Source: Kitasatospora phosalacinea (GTDB lineage: Bacteria > Actinomycetota > Actinomycetes > Streptomycetales > Streptomycetaceae). Taken from it: DNA of 18,934 nucleotides. This document shows positions 1 to 8,208 of the stretch, piece after piece. How positions within the stretch are numbered: position 1 is the stretch's first letter; every line of letters begins with the position of its first letter. Below the pieces are notes generated by a model, which worked only from the letters and a program-made list of their open reading frames with translations, was not told the origin of the DNA and searched no databases. The DNA lies in NCBI RefSeq assembly GCF_000717185.1, contig NZ_JNYE01000141.1:1-18934 (forward strand). The letters are read 5' to 3'. Made by a program: the position numbers and the translations under genes.

Positions 1-602
1 GCGGTGGTGGGCTCGTCCGCGATGATCAGGTCCGGCTCCAGGGCCAGCGCCATCGCGATCATGATGCGCTGGCGCATGCCGCCGGAGAACTGGTGCGGGT
101 AGTCGTTGACCCGTTCCTTGGCGGCCGGGATGCGGACCCGGTCCATCAGCTCGATCGCCTTGGCCTTGGCGTCCTTGCGGTTGTCGCCGCGGTGCTTGCG
201 GTACATCTCGCCGAGCTGGTAGCCGACGGTGAGCACCGGGTTGAGCGAGGACAGCGCGTCCTGGAAGATCATCGCGATCTTCTGCCCGCGGATCTTGCGC
301 CGCTCGTCCTTCGACATCTTGAGCATGTCCCGGCCGCGGTACAGGATCTCCCCCTGGGGGATGCTGGCCGGCGGCATGTCGAGGATGCCCATGACGGCCT
401 GCGCGGTGACGGACTTGCCGGAGCCGGACTCGCCGAGCACCGCCAGCGTCTCGCCCGCGCTGACGGTGTAGTTGACGCCGTTGACGGCCTTGGCGACGCC
501 CTCCCTGGTCTTGAACTCGACGTGCAGGTCCTTCACGTCCAGCAGCGGCCCGGCGAAGGGTTCCTCGCGGGCCGTGCGGGCCTGGTCGGCGGCAGTGGTC
601 AT
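1..602 (-). CDS. Peptide ABC transporter ATP-binding protein D, operon 1 (DppD/OppD-like), C-terminus cut by window edge
   Basis: First of two ATPases expected to power peptide import by operon 1; cytoplasmic and bound to the permease pair. The first 200 residues are visible from an ATG at 602. They contain Walker A GESGSGKS (57-64), the Q-loop glutamine in IFQD (Q114), the signature FSGGMRQR (172-179) and Walker B LIIADEP ending at about 198. The window then ends, so the H-switch and the C-terminal oligopeptide-transporter domain are not seen. It begins 19 bases after the stop of permease C, with a purine-rich GAGGGG a little upstream of the ATG. It is a close paralogue of the ATPase at 5441-6256 and is the intact reference that shows what that copy lacks. 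The family is certain; the peptide substrate is inferred from the binding protein of the same operon. Confidence 0.93.
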   Translation of the reverse strand, partial: MTTAADQARTAREEPFAGPLLDVKDLHVEFKTREGVAKAVNGVNYTVSAGETLAVLGESGSGKSVTAQAVMGILDMPPASIPQGEILYRGRDMLKMSKDERRKIRGQKIAMIFQDALSSLNPVLTVGYQLGEMYRKHRGDNRKDAKAKAIELMDRVRIPAAKERVNDYPHQFSGGMRQRIMIAMALALEPDLIIADEPTT

Positions 603-621
603 GTGCCTGGTGTCCCCTCGC

Positions 622-1635
622 TCAGCGCAGCTTCGGATCGAGGGCGTCGCGCACCGCGTCGCCCAGCATGATGAAGGCCAGCACGGTGACGGAGAGCGCG
701 GCGGCCGGGAAGAACAGGGCGAACGGGGCCTGCCGGATCACCTTCTGCGCGGAGGAGATGTCCACGCCCCAGGAGATCGTCGGGTCCTGCAGGCCGATGC
801 CGAGGAAGCTCAGCGTGGCCTCGGCGGTGATGTAGCCGCCCAGCGCGATGGTCGCGACCACGATCACCGGGGCCAGCGCGTTCGGCAGGATGTGCCGGAA
901 CATCAGCCGCCCGGTGCCGGCGCCGAGCGCCCGCCCGGCGACCACGTAGTCGGACTGCTTGACGGTGATCACCGAGCCGCGCATCACGCGGGCCAGCTGC
1001 GTCCAGCCGAGGAAGGCCAGCGCGATGACCACCGACCAGACGGTGCGGACGGAGAACGCGTTCAGCAGCACCAGAGCGCCGAGCAGCAGCGGGATGCCGA
1101 AGAAGATGTCGATGACCCGGGAGATCACCGAGTCGACCCAGCCGCCGAAGTACCCGGAGACCATGCCGGCCAGCCCGCCCAGGACGGTGACCGCCAGGGT
1201 GACGCAGATGCCGACCGTGATCGAGGCCCGCGCGCCGTAGAGCACCCGGGCGTAGATGGAGCGGCCCTGCCCGTCGTAGCCGAACCAGCCGGCCCCGAAG
1301 AAGTCGGTGTAGTCGGGCTTGCGCAGGTAGTCCTGGGTCAGGTCGGCGGCCCGCGGGTCGGCGTTGGTGAACAGGCCGGGCCAGATCGCGATCACGATCA
1401 GCAGCAGGATCAGCAGCGCCGAGATGATGAAGGTGGGCCGCTTGCGCAGGTCCCGCCAGGCGTCGCCCCACAGGCTGCGGGCCTGCTCCCGCTTGACCGT
1501 GTCGGGCTCGATCAGGGTCTCCTGCTCCACTGCCAACCCCTGCTGGCCGACGTAGTCCAGGTGGTCGCTGTCGGTCGGCTGGATGTTCCGCAGCGGGTCG
1601 TGCCCGTCGGGGATGTCCTCGTTGCGCTCAGGCAT
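622..1635 (-). CDS. Peptide ABC transporter permease C, operon 1 (DppC/OppC-like)
   Basis: Inner-membrane subunit forming half of the peptide channel; 337 residues. A hydrophilic N-terminus of about 75 residues holds the conserved ATPase-proximal segment SLWGDAWRDLRKRP. A first membrane helix follows (about 88-110), then an extracytoplasmic loop with GYDGQGRSIYARVLYGARAS, and five more helices. The cytoplasmic EAA loop is visible as ALGAGTGRLMFRHILPNALAPVIV, and the end has the family pattern TLSFLGIGLQDPTISWG and GDAVRDALDPKLR. The ATG overlaps the stop of the permease B gene by eight bases (ATGCCTGA), so translational coupling is likely. The paralogue at 6274-7227 is very similar but about 20 residues shorter, mostly at the N-terminus. 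Confidence 0.95.
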   Translation of the reverse strand: MPERNEDIPDGHDPLRNIQPTDSDHLDYVGQQGLAVEQETLIEPDTVKREQARSLWGDAWRDLRKRPTFIISALLILLLIVIAIWPGLFTNADPRAADLTQDYLRKPDYTDFFGAGWFGYDGQGRSIYARVLYGARASITVGICVTLAVTVLGGLAGMVSGYFGGWVDSVISRVIDIFFGIPLLLGALVLLNAFSVRTVWSVVIALAFLGWTQLARVMRGSVITVKQSDYVVAGRALGAGTGRLMFRHILPNALAPVIVVATIALGGYITAEATLSFLGIGLQDPTISWGVDISSAQKVIRQAPFALFFPAAALSVTVLAFIMLGDAVRDALDPKLR

Positions 1636-2554
1636 AGCGGATCCTCGGGTCCAGGACGGCGTACAGCAGGTCGACGACCAGGCTGGCGACCAGGTACACC
1701 AGCACCAGCACGGTGACGATGCCGACCACCGTCGGGCCTTCCTTCTGGTTGATCGCCTTGTAGAGGACGTTGCCGACGCCGGCGATGTTGAAGATGCCCT
1801 CGGTGACGATCGCGCCGCCCATCAGGGCGCCCAGGTCGGTGCCCAGGAAGGTCACCACCGGGATCAGCGAGTTGCGCAGCAGGTGCCGCCCGATGACGGT
1901 CTGCCGGGGCAGGCCCTTGGCCACCGCGGTGCGCATGTAGTCGGCGCGCAGGTTCTCGCCGATCGAGGTGCGGGTGAGCCGGGCGACGTACGCCAGCGAC
2001 AGCGAGGCCAGGACCAGGCCGGGCAGGATCAGCTGGGTGATGTCCGTGGAGTCCTGGACGGTCGCGGTGACCCAGCCCAGGTTGATCGCGAAGATCGTCT
2101 GCGCGATGTAGCCGAGCACGAACACCGGGATCGAGATGACGATCAGGGTCAGCACCAGCACCAGGGTGTCGGCGATGCTGCCGCGGTACAGGCCCGCGAT
2201 CAGGCCGAGCGGCAGGCCGATGAAGATCTCGAAGAAGAAGGCGACCAGGGCCAGCCGGATGGTGACCGGGAAGGCGTCCGCCATGATCTCGGAGACCGGT
2301 CGGCCGGTGAAGCTGGTGCCGAAGTCCAGGTGGAAGATGTTGTTCATGTAGTGCAGGTACTGCTTCCACAGCGGCTGGTCGAGGTAGTACTGGTGCCGCA
2401 GGCTGGCGACCTGCGCCGGGTCAGCCGCCTTGTCGCCGAACATCGCGGCGATCGGGTCGCCCGGCAGGCTGTACACCATCAGGAAGATCAGCAGCGTGGC
2501 GCCGAAGAACACCGGGATCATCTGGAGCACGCGGCGTAGGACGTAGTGGCCCAT
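1628..2554 (-). CDS. Peptide ABC transporter permease B, operon 1 (DppB/OppB-like)
   Basis: Membrane subunit pairing with permease C to form the translocation path. It has 308 residues, the usual length for the family. The DppB start pattern MGHYVLRRVLQMIPVFFG leads into the first membrane helix, followed by MVYSLPGDPIAAM. The EAA loop reads TAVAKGLPRQTVIGRHLLRN and is followed by LIPVVTFLGTDLGALMGGA. The end DPRIRYA is typical. A GGAGG element precedes the ATG, and the stop overlaps the permease C start by eight bases. It lies 81 bases downstream of the binding-protein gene, separated by a strong hairpin (2586-2625), which suggests lower permease than binding-protein expression. Confidence 0.95.
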   Translation of the reverse strand: MGHYVLRRVLQMIPVFFGATLLIFLMVYSLPGDPIAAMFGDKAADPAQVASLRHQYYLDQPLWKQYLHYMNNIFHLDFGTSFTGRPVSEIMADAFPVTIRLALVAFFFEIFIGLPLGLIAGLYRGSIADTLVLVLTLIVISIPVFVLGYIAQTIFAINLGWVTATVQDSTDITQLILPGLVLASLSLAYVARLTRTSIGENLRADYMRTAVAKGLPRQTVIGRHLLRNSLIPVVTFLGTDLGALMGGAIVTEGIFNIAGVGNVLYKAINQKEGPTVVGIVTVLVLVYLVASLVVDLLYAVLDPRIRYA

Positions 2555-2585
2555 GGGAGCCCTCCCTCCGAAGGGGTGACGTAGT

Positions 2586-2625
2586 ACCGGAGCCCCGCCC
2601 TCCGTGCGGGGAGGACGGGGCCGGT
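2586..2625 (-). promoter_or_regulatory. Intercistronic hairpin between binding-protein and permease B genes, operon 1
   Basis: Arms accgg (2586-2590) with ccggt (2621-2625), ccccg (2593-2597) with cgggg (2616-2620) and cctcc (2599-2603) with ggagg (2610-2614) enclose a six-base loop. There is one C-A mismatch and a two-base bulge. No T-run follows. The position just after the abundant binding-protein cistron fits a leaky terminator or an mRNA-stabilising stem that gives more binding protein than permease. That role is known for ABC import operons in general and is inferred here. Confidence 0.6.
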
Positions 2626-2635
2626 GCCGGGCAGG

Positions 2636-4264
2636 TCAGCCCTTGACCTCGACCTGGGTCCAGGCCGGGTTGCCGAAGGAGTCGAACTCGACGTTCTGCA
2701 CGTTGGTGGAGAAGCCGGAGTTGGTCCGGTAGTACCAGAGCGGGATGGCGGGCATGTCGAGCGCCAGCTGCTCCTCGGCCTTCTGGTAGCCGGTCGCGGT
2801 GTCCTGGATCGAGTCGGCCTGGTCGGCCTCGTTGGCGAGCTTGTCGAACTCGGGGCTGGAGTAGCCGGTGTCGTTGGAGGCCGCGCCGGTGCGGTAGACG
2901 TCCGCCAGGAAGTTGGCGTTCAGCGGGTAGTCCTGCACCCAGCCGGTGCGGAACAGGCCGTTGATCTGGTGCCCGGTGATCGCCGCGCGGGCGGTCTTGA
3001 AGTCGGTCTTCGCGTCGCCGCTGCAGTTCACCCCGGTGGCCTGCCGGATCGAGTTGCAGACCGCGTCCACCCACTCCTTGTGGCCGCCGTCCGCGTTGTA
3101 CGTGATCTTGATCGCGTTGCCGGGGACGCCGCCGCCCTCCTGGATCAGCTGCTTCGCCTTGTCCGGGTTGTACGTGCAGAAGTCCCCGCAGGTACCGGAC
3201 TTGTAGCCCTCGACGCCCTCGGCGACCCACGCGGTGGCCGACTTGCGCGAGCCCTGCAGCACCGTCTTGGTGATGGTGTCGCGGTCGATCGCCATCGACA
3301 GGCCCTGCCGGACCTTGGCGGTGTTCGCGCCCTGCCACTCGGGCTGGTAGAGGGTGAAGCCGATGTTCTGGATCGCGCCCTGCGGGGCGTCGATCGCCCG
3401 GTCGCCCAGGTCGTTCTTGTAGTTCGCCAGCGCCGACGGCGGCACCTGGTCCATCACGTCCAGGTTGTTCGACTGCAGGTCCGCGTAGGCGGCCTCGGCG
3501 GTGGTGTACATCTTGAAGACGACGCCGCCGTTCTTCGGCTTGTCCACGCCCTGGTAGTTGGCGAAGGTCTTGGTGACCACCTGCGAGTTGTGGTCCCAGC
3601 TGACGAACTCGTACGGCCCGTTGCCCACCGGCTTCTGCCCGTAGCCCGCCGGGTCCTTGAAGAACCCCTCCGGGAGCGGCGAGAAGGCCACGTACCCCAG
3701 CTTGTACGGGAAGTACGAGACCTTGTTGTACAGCTTGATCGTGAAGTGGGTGTCGTCCTGGACGGTCAGGCCGGACATCTTGTCGGTGGTCGGCGAGCCG
3801 TTCTCCGGGTGGACGTCCTTGTAGCCCTCGATGTCGCCGAACCAGGAGCTGTTGATCTGGTTGTTGCCGACGTTGGCCGCCCAGTTCCAGGCGTCCACGA
3901 AGCTCTGCGCGGTCACCGGCGTCCCGTCGTGGAACGTCCAGCCCGACTTCAGCGTCACGGTGTAGGTCTGCGCGTCGCTGGTGTCGATCGAGTCGGCGAC
4001 CTGCATGCGGAGCTTGCCGCTGGAGGGGTCGTAGTCCGCCAGGCCCTTGAACAGGTTCTGCACGATGCGTCCGCCGCCGACCTCGTTGGCGTTGGCCGGC
4101 TGGAGCGGGTTCTGCGGCTCGCTGCTCTGGTACGTGAAGGTCTTGCTGGTGTCCGACGAGCCGCCACCGGAGCCGCTGTCCCCGCTGCTGCCACAACCCG
4201 TGGCCACCAGGGCCACGGACGTCGCACTGACAACGGCCCAGCGCACGCGGGTGCCTGTAGGCAT
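2636..4264 (-). CDS. Peptide ABC transporter substrate-binding lipoprotein, operon 1 (SBP family 5)
   Basis: Extracytoplasmic, lipid-anchored receptor that captures peptides for operon 1; 542 residues. The signal peptide has a short basic start, the hydrophobic stretch VRWAVVSATSVALVATGC and a lipobox ATGC with the lipidated cysteine at 24. A Gly/Ser linker (25-39) follows, then the family-5 fold starting with the EPQNPLQPANANEVGG region. Typical motifs include KSGWTFHDGTPVTAQSFVDAWNW near 105-127, VRQGLSMAIDRDTI, and YNADGGHKEWVDAVCNSIRQ. An ATG at 4264 is preceded by GAGGAGGA at 4271-4278 with good spacing. It is the first gene of operon 1 and lies downstream of the operon 2 terminator. The paralogue at 8287-9927 is highly similar along its whole length. 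The exact ligand cannot be read from sequence. Confidence 0.94.
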   Translation of the reverse strand: MPTGTRVRWAVVSATSVALVATGCGSSGDSGSGGGSSDTSKTFTYQSSEPQNPLQPANANEVGGGRIVQNLFKGLADYDPSSGKLRMQVADSIDTSDAQTYTVTLKSGWTFHDGTPVTAQSFVDAWNWAANVGNNQINSSWFGDIEGYKDVHPENGSPTTDKMSGLTVQDDTHFTIKLYNKVSYFPYKLGYVAFSPLPEGFFKDPAGYGQKPVGNGPYEFVSWDHNSQVVTKTFANYQGVDKPKNGGVVFKMYTTAEAAYADLQSNNLDVMDQVPPSALANYKNDLGDRAIDAPQGAIQNIGFTLYQPEWQGANTAKVRQGLSMAIDRDTITKTVLQGSRKSATAWVAEGVEGYKSGTCGDFCTYNPDKAKQLIQEGGGVPGNAIKITYNADGGHKEWVDAVCNSIRQATGVNCSGDAKTDFKTARAAITGHQINGLFRTGWVQDYPLNANFLADVYRTGAASNDTGYSSPEFDKLANEADQADSIQDTATGYQKAEEQLALDMPAIPLWYYRTNSGFSTNVQNVEFDSFGNPAWTQVEVKG

Positions 4265-4279
4265 GGAGCTTCCTCCTCA

Positions 4280-4305
4280 GGGGTGTATGAGACGCATCTC
4301 ACCCC
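4280..4305. promoter_or_regulatory. Small dyad in the operon 1 leader, just upstream of the RBS
   Basis: TGAGA (4288-4292) and TCTCA (4297-4301) flank a four-base loop, and GGGG (4280-4283) and CCCC (4302-4305) extend the symmetry. It lies in the roughly 100-base gap between the operon 2 terminator (4366-4400) and the operon 1 start codon, which must also hold any operon 1 promoter. It could be an operator or a leader hairpin next to the Shine-Dalgarno sequence. No clear -35/-10 pair is visible in this gap. Confidence 0.3.
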
Positions 4306-4365
4306 ATGAGAAGGGCCCGGCAGTTGCGGCGCGACCGCAGTAGGGCCGGACGGGGGAGGAACGGC

Positions 4366-4400
4366 GCAGGGGCGCCGGGCGTGTCGCCCGGCGCCCCTGC
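4366..4400 (-). terminator. Terminator hairpin of operon 2
   Basis: A perfect 15-bp inverted repeat, GCAGGGGCGCCGGGC (4366-4380) and its complement (4386-4400), with the five-base loop gtgtc. It begins about 28 bases after the stop of the ATPase F gene in the direction of transcription. No T-run follows, as is common for actinomycete terminators. It separates operon 2 from the operon 1 leader, so operon 1 probably has its own promoter. Confidence 0.85.
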
Positions 4401-4428
4401 TGAGGGCCCGTCAGTGCCGCTGCCGTCG

Positions 4429-5448
4429 CTACGCGGCGGCCGCGGTCTCCCGCTCGGCCGCGAAGTGGCAGGCCGACTCGTGCCTGGCGCCGCCGGCCGG
4501 CAGCTCGGGCACGGCCAGCAGCGGGAGCTCGGTGGAGCAGCGCTCCTCCGCCTTCCAGCAGCGGGTGCGGAACCGGCAGCCGGACGGCGGGTTGGCCGGG
4601 GACGGGATGTCGCCGGAGAGGATGATCCGCTCCCGCTTCTCCCGGTCGCTCGGGTCGGGCACCGGCACGGCGGACAGCAGCGCCTGGGTGTACGGGTGGG
4701 TGGCGTGGTCGTAGATCTCCAGGTCGGTGCCGATCTCGACCATCTTGCCGAGGTACATCACGCCGACCCGGTCGGAGATGTGCCGGACGATCGAGAGGTC
4801 GTGCGCGATGAACATGTAGGAGAGCTCGAAGTCCTGCTGCAGCTGCTCCAGCAGGTTGATCACCTGGGCCTGCACCGAGACGTCCAGCGCGGAGACCGGC
4901 TCGTCGCAGATGATCACCTCCGGCTTGAGGGCCAGGCCGCGGGCGATGCCGATGCGCTGGCGCTGGCCGCCGGAGAACTGGTGCGGGTACCGGTTGATGT
5001 ACTCGGGGTTCAGCCCGACCACGTCCAGCAGGTCCTGCACGGCCTTGCGCCGGTCGCCCTTGGGGGCCACCTCGGGGTGGATCTCGTACGGCTCGCCGAT
5101 GATGTCGCCGACCGTCATCCGCGGGTTCAGCGAGGTGTACGGGTCCTGGAACACCATCTGGATGTTGCGGCGGACGGCCTTGAGGGCCGCGCCGGACAGC
5201 CGGGAGATGTCCTCGCCCTTGTAGAGCACCTGGCCCGCGGTGGCCCGCTCCAGGTTCATCAGGACCTTGGCGAGGGTCGACTTGCCGCAGCCGGACTCGC
5301 CGACGATGCCGAGCGTCTCGCCCTTGCGGAGGGTGAAGGAGATGCCGTCGACGGCCTTGACCGCGCCGACCTGCTTCTTGAACAGGACGCCCTGGGTCAG
5401 CGGGTAGTGCTTGACCAGGTCGCGGACCTCCAGGATGGGCTCAGCCAC
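4429..5448 (-). CDS. Peptide ABC transporter ATP-binding protein F, operon 2 (DppF/OppF-like)
   Basis: Second ATPase subunit of the importer; 339 residues, full length. It shows Walker A GESGCGKS (50-57), Q-loop Q101 in VFQD, signature FSGGQRQR (158-165), Walker B VIICDEP with catalytic E183, D-loop SALDV and H-switch H216 in IAHDL. The C-terminal oligopeptide-transporter domain has HPYTQALLSAVP and a cysteine pattern CX5CX6C plus a later cysteine in SACHF. In some Dpp/Opp ATPase structures such cysteines hold an iron-sulfur cluster. The start is GTG at 5448, overlapping the upstream ATPase D stop by eight bases (GTGGCTGA). Every catalytic motif is present, unlike its partner D at 5441-6256. 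A DppF-type protein for operon 1 would lie outside the window. Confidence 0.95.
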   Translation of the reverse strand: MAEPILEVRDLVKHYPLTQGVLFKKQVGAVKAVDGISFTLRKGETLGIVGESGCGKSTLAKVLMNLERATAGQVLYKGEDISRLSGAALKAVRRNIQMVFQDPYTSLNPRMTVGDIIGEPYEIHPEVAPKGDRRKAVQDLLDVVGLNPEYINRYPHQFSGGQRQRIGIARGLALKPEVIICDEPVSALDVSVQAQVINLLEQLQQDFELSYMFIAHDLSIVRHISDRVGVMYLGKMVEIGTDLEIYDHATHPYTQALLSAVPVPDPSDREKRERIILSGDIPSPANPPSGCRFRTRCWKAEERCSTELPLLAVPELPAGGARHESACHFAAERETAAAA

Positions 5449-6256
5449 GGAGGGTCTCCTTCCAGAAGTGGCAGGCGCTGGCGCGCCCGGCGAGCTCGGC
5501 GCCGTCCCGGTCGGTGACCTGGTGCAGGGCGGGGCTCTCGGTGCGGCACAGGTCGGTGGCGGCGTCGCAGCGCGGGTTGAACGCGCAGCCGGCCGGGACC
5601 TTGTAGAGGTTGGGCGGCAGGCCCTTGATCGCGTACAGCTCCTCGCCCTTCTGGTCCAGTCGCGGGATCGACCGGAGCAGGCCCTCGGTGTAGGGGTGGG
5701 CGGGGCGGGCGTACAGGTCGTGGACGGGGGCGGTCTCGACGATCCGGCCCGCGTACATGACGGCGATCTTGTCGGCGACGTCGGCGACCACGCCGAGGTC
5801 GTGGGTGATCAGGATCTTGGCCTCCTTCTTGGAGGCGCCCTCGTGCACGCGGAACATCTCGCCGAGCTGGTAGCCGACGGAGAGCACCGGGTTGAGCGAG
5901 GACAGCGCGTCCTGGAAGATCATCGCGATCTTGCGGCCGCGGATCCTGCGCCGCTCCTCGCCCGACATCTTCAGCATGTCCTGGCCGCGGAACAGGATCT
6001 CCCCGGAGGTGATCCGGCCGGGCGGCATGTCGAGGATGCCCATGATGGTCTGCGCGGTGACGGACTTGCCGGAGCCGGACTCGCCGAGCACGGCCAGCGT
6101 CTCGCCCGCGGCGACCGAGTAGTTGACGCCGTTGACGGCCTTGGCGACGCCGTCCCGGGTCTTGAACTCGACGTGCAGGTCGCGGACTTCGAGCAGCGGG
6201 GTGCCGGGGACCGGACGGTCCTTGGCGGCAGTGGTCTTCTCGGGTGCGGTGGTCAT
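5441..6256 (-). CDS. Peptide ABC transporter ATP-binding protein D, operon 2, with in-frame internal deletion of the catalytic core (probably inactive)
   Basis: A DppD/OppD-like ATPase of only 271 residues; the family usually has about 330-350. The N-terminal half is normal, with Walker A GESGSGKS (58-65) and Q-loop Q115 in IFQD. The C-terminal part is normal too: H-switch H152 in ILITHDLG, HPYTEGLLRSIP, and CX5CX6C with a later SACHF. Between K147 and I148 (5815/5816) the sequence jumps from the helical subdomain straight to the H-switch. The signature FSGGMRQR, Walker B and D-loop seen in the paralogue at 1-602 are therefore absent. Q-loop to H-switch is 37 residues here against 115 in the F subunit at 4429-5448, so about 75-85 residues are missing. 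The frame, the start and the eight-base coupling to ATPase F are preserved. This is either a recent inactivating deletion or an assembly artefact. Confidence 0.9.
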   Translation of the reverse strand: MTTAPEKTTAAKDRPVPGTPLLEVRDLHVEFKTRDGVAKAVNGVNYSVAAGETLAVLGESGSGKSVTAQTIMGILDMPPGRITSGEILFRGQDMLKMSGEERRRIRGRKIAMIFQDALSSLNPVLSVGYQLGEMFRVHEGASKKEAKILITHDLGVVADVADKIAVMYAGRIVETAPVHDLYARPAHPYTEGLLRSIPRLDQKGEELYAIKGLPPNLYKVPAGCAFNPRCDAATDLCRTESPALHQVTDRDGAELAGRASACHFWKETLRG

Positions 6257-6273
6257 GGTGCGGGCCGCCTCTC

Positions 6274-7227
6274 TCAGCGCAGCTTCGGGTCGAGGGCGTC
6301 GCGGACCGCGTCGCCGAGCATGATGAACGCCAGCACGGTGACGGAGAGCATGCCGGCCGGGAAGAACAGCACGAACGGCGCCTGGCGGATCACCTTCTGG
6401 GCCGAGTTGATGTCGATGCCCCAGGAGATGGTCGGGTCCTGGAGGCCGATGCCGAGGAAGCTCAGCGTGGCCTCGGCGGCGATGTAGCCGCCCAGCGCGA
6501 TGGTCGCGACCACGATCACCGGGGCGATCGCGTTCGGCAGGATGTGCTTGAACATGATCCGGCCGGTGCCGGCGCCGAGCGCCTTGGCCGCGGTCACGTA
6601 GTCGGACTGCTTGACGGTGATCACCGAGCCGCGCATCACGCGGGTCATCTGCGTCCAGCCGAGGACGACCAGGGCGAACACCACCGACCAGACCGTGCGG
6701 ACCTGGAAGGCGTTCAGGATGACCAGCGCGCCGAGCAGCAGCGGGATGCCGAAGGCCATGTCGGTGAAGCGGGAGATGATCGTGTCGACCCAGCCGCCGT
6801 AGTAGCCGGCCGCCATGCCCAGCAGGCCGCCGACGATCGTGACACCGGCGGTGACGCAGATGCCGACGACCATCGAGGCGCGGGCGCCGTAGATCATCCG
6901 GGCGTAGATGGAGCGCCCCTGGCCGTCGTAGCCGAACCAGTCCGCCTGGAAGAGGTGCAGGTAGTTCGGCTTGGACAGGTAGTGCTTGCTCAGGTCGCCG
7001 GCCCGCGGGTCCACCGAGGTGAACAGGCCGGGGGCGATCGCGAACAGCACCAGCACGACGATCAGCACCGCGGAGATGATGAAGACCGGACGCTTGCGCA
7101 GGTCGTGCCAGGCGTCCAGGCCGAGGCTGCGGGGCTTCTCGGCCTTCGCCTCGGCGACGGCGCCGCCCCGCTGCGCGGGGATCGCGTCCTCTCCTGCGGG
7201 GGCGGACTTCTCGATCATGTCAGGCAT
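6274..7227 (-). CDS. Peptide ABC transporter permease C, operon 2 (DppC/OppC-like)
   Basis: Membrane permease subunit of 317 residues. I place the start at the ATG at 7227 (MPDMIEKS). It overlaps the permease B stop by eight bases (ATGCCTGA), exactly as in operon 1, whereas the open frame further upstream only reads through permease B. A polar N-terminus ends in LGLDAWHDLRKRP, followed by a first helix at about 65-87. The extracytoplasmic loop contains GYDGQGRSIYARMIYGARAS. The EAA loop reads ALGAGTGRIMFKHILPNAIAPVIV, and the protein ends GDAVRDALDPKLR. The next gene, ATPase D, starts 17 bases downstream after a purine-rich GAGAGAGG. Confidence 0.94.
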   Translation of the reverse strand: MPDMIEKSAPAGEDAIPAQRGGAVAEAKAEKPRSLGLDAWHDLRKRPVFIISAVLIVVLVLFAIAPGLFTSVDPRAGDLSKHYLSKPNYLHLFQADWFGYDGQGRSIYARMIYGARASMVVGICVTAGVTIVGGLLGMAAGYYGGWVDTIISRFTDMAFGIPLLLGALVILNAFQVRTVWSVVFALVVLGWTQMTRVMRGSVITVKQSDYVTAAKALGAGTGRIMFKHILPNAIAPVIVVATIALGGYIAAEATLSFLGIGLQDPTISWGIDINSAQKVIRQAPFVLFFPAGMLSVTVLAFIMLGDAVRDALDPKLR

Positions 7228-8146
7228 ACCGGATCCTCGGGTCCAGGACCGCGTAGAGCAGGTCGACGAGCAGGCTGGCGAAGAGGAAGACCAGCACCAG
7301 CACCACGACGAAGCCGGAGACGGTCGCACCCTCGCTGCGGCCGATGGCGTGGTACAGCGAGTTGCCGACGCCCTGGACGTTGAAGATGCCCTCGGTGACG
7401 ATCGCGCCGCCCATCAGGGCGCCCAGGTCGGTGCCCAGGAAGGTGATCACCGGGATTATCGAGTTGCGCAGCAGGTGGGTGCCGATCACCTTGCGCCTGG
7501 GCAGGCCCTTCGCGACCGCGGTGCGCATGTAGTCGGCCTTCAGGTTCTCCGCGATGGAGGTCCGGGTGAGGCGGGCGACGTACGCGAGCGAGATCGAGCC
7601 CAGCACGACGGCGGGCAGGATCAGCTGGCCCAGGTTGGTCGAGCTCTGCACCGTCGGGGTGACCCAGCCGAGCTGGATCGCGAAGACGTTCTGGAAGACG
7701 AAGCCGAGCACCGGGACGGGGATCGAGATCAGCAGCAGGGTCAGCACCAGCGTCGACTTGTCGAACGCCTTGCCGCGGCGCAGGCCCGCGAACAGGCCGA
7801 TGCCGATGCCGACGACCAGCTCGAAGACGAAGGCCAGCAGCGCCAGTCGGATGGTGACCGGGAGGGCCTCGCCGATCACGTCGATGACCTTGCGGTTGTT
7901 CATCGTCAGCCCGAAGTCGCCGGTGAACAGGTCCCCCATGTAGTGGAGGTACTGCTGCCACTTCGACAGGTCGAGTCCGCGGGCGTGCTTGAACGCGGCG
8001 AGCTGGGCCGGGTCGGCGGCCTTGTCGCCCCACATCGCGGCCGCGGGGTCACCGGGCAGCATGCGGGTCATGAAGAAGATGATGGTGACCGTGCCCAGGA
8101 ACACCGGGATCATCTGGAGCAGTCGCCTCGCGACGTAGCGCCCCAT
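7220..8146 (-). CDS. Peptide ABC transporter permease B, operon 2 (DppB/OppB-like)
   Basis: Membrane permease subunit of 308 residues, the same length as its operon 1 paralogue. It starts MGRYVARRLLQMIPVFLG, followed by MTRMLPGDPAAAM, the EAA loop TAVAKGLPRRKVIGTHLLRN, then IIPVITFLGTDLGALMGGA and the end DPRIRYA. A GGAGG lies four bases before the ATG at 8146. It follows the binding-protein gene after 140 bases that contain two hairpins, and its stop overlaps permease C. It should pair with permease C (6274-7227) to form the channel. Confidence 0.95.
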   Translation of the reverse strand: MGRYVARRLLQMIPVFLGTVTIIFFMTRMLPGDPAAAMWGDKAADPAQLAAFKHARGLDLSKWQQYLHYMGDLFTGDFGLTMNNRKVIDVIGEALPVTIRLALLAFVFELVVGIGIGLFAGLRRGKAFDKSTLVLTLLLISIPVPVLGFVFQNVFAIQLGWVTPTVQSSTNLGQLILPAVVLGSISLAYVARLTRTSIAENLKADYMRTAVAKGLPRRKVIGTHLLRNSIIPVITFLGTDLGALMGGAIVTEGIFNVQGVGNSLYHAIGRSEGATVSGFVVVLVLVFLFASLLVDLLYAVLDPRIRYA

Positions 8147-8164
8147 CGTGCCTCCAATTGACTG

Positions 8165-8194
8165 CTCTGACGGGCTGTCGTCCCGGTGTCAGAG
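8165..8194 (-). promoter_or_regulatory. Small inverted repeat upstream of permease B, operon 2
   Basis: CTCTGAC (8165-8171) and GTCAGAG (8188-8194) are perfect 7-base arms around a 16-base loop, lying about 20 bases before the permease B start. In mRNA this would form a second, weaker stem downstream of the main intercistronic hairpin. It might affect translation of permease B, but no function is shown. Confidence 0.35.
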
Positions 8195-8208
8195 TTCTGG
8201 ACGTGACA

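Noticed and set aside
472..4309. Long plus-strand open frames opposite the operon 1 genes (for example 472-1716 and 2624-4309).
   Set aside because: They are antisense shadows of the permease and lipoprotein genes with Arg/Gly/Asp/Val-rich composition and no recognisable motifs.
5441..6256. A hybrid gene made by recombination between the two DppD paralogues.
   Set aside because: Sequence on both sides of the junction differs from operon 1 in its own way (SKKEAK against NRKDAK on the upstream side). A simple deletion within copy 2 explains it better, although the downstream side of operon 1 is not visible.
7228..7329. A longer start for permease C of operon 2 inside the permease B gene.
   Set aside because: The extra residues are a Trp/Cys/Ser-rich frameshifted reading of permease B. 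The ATG at 7227 reproduces the eight-base overlap seen in operon 1.
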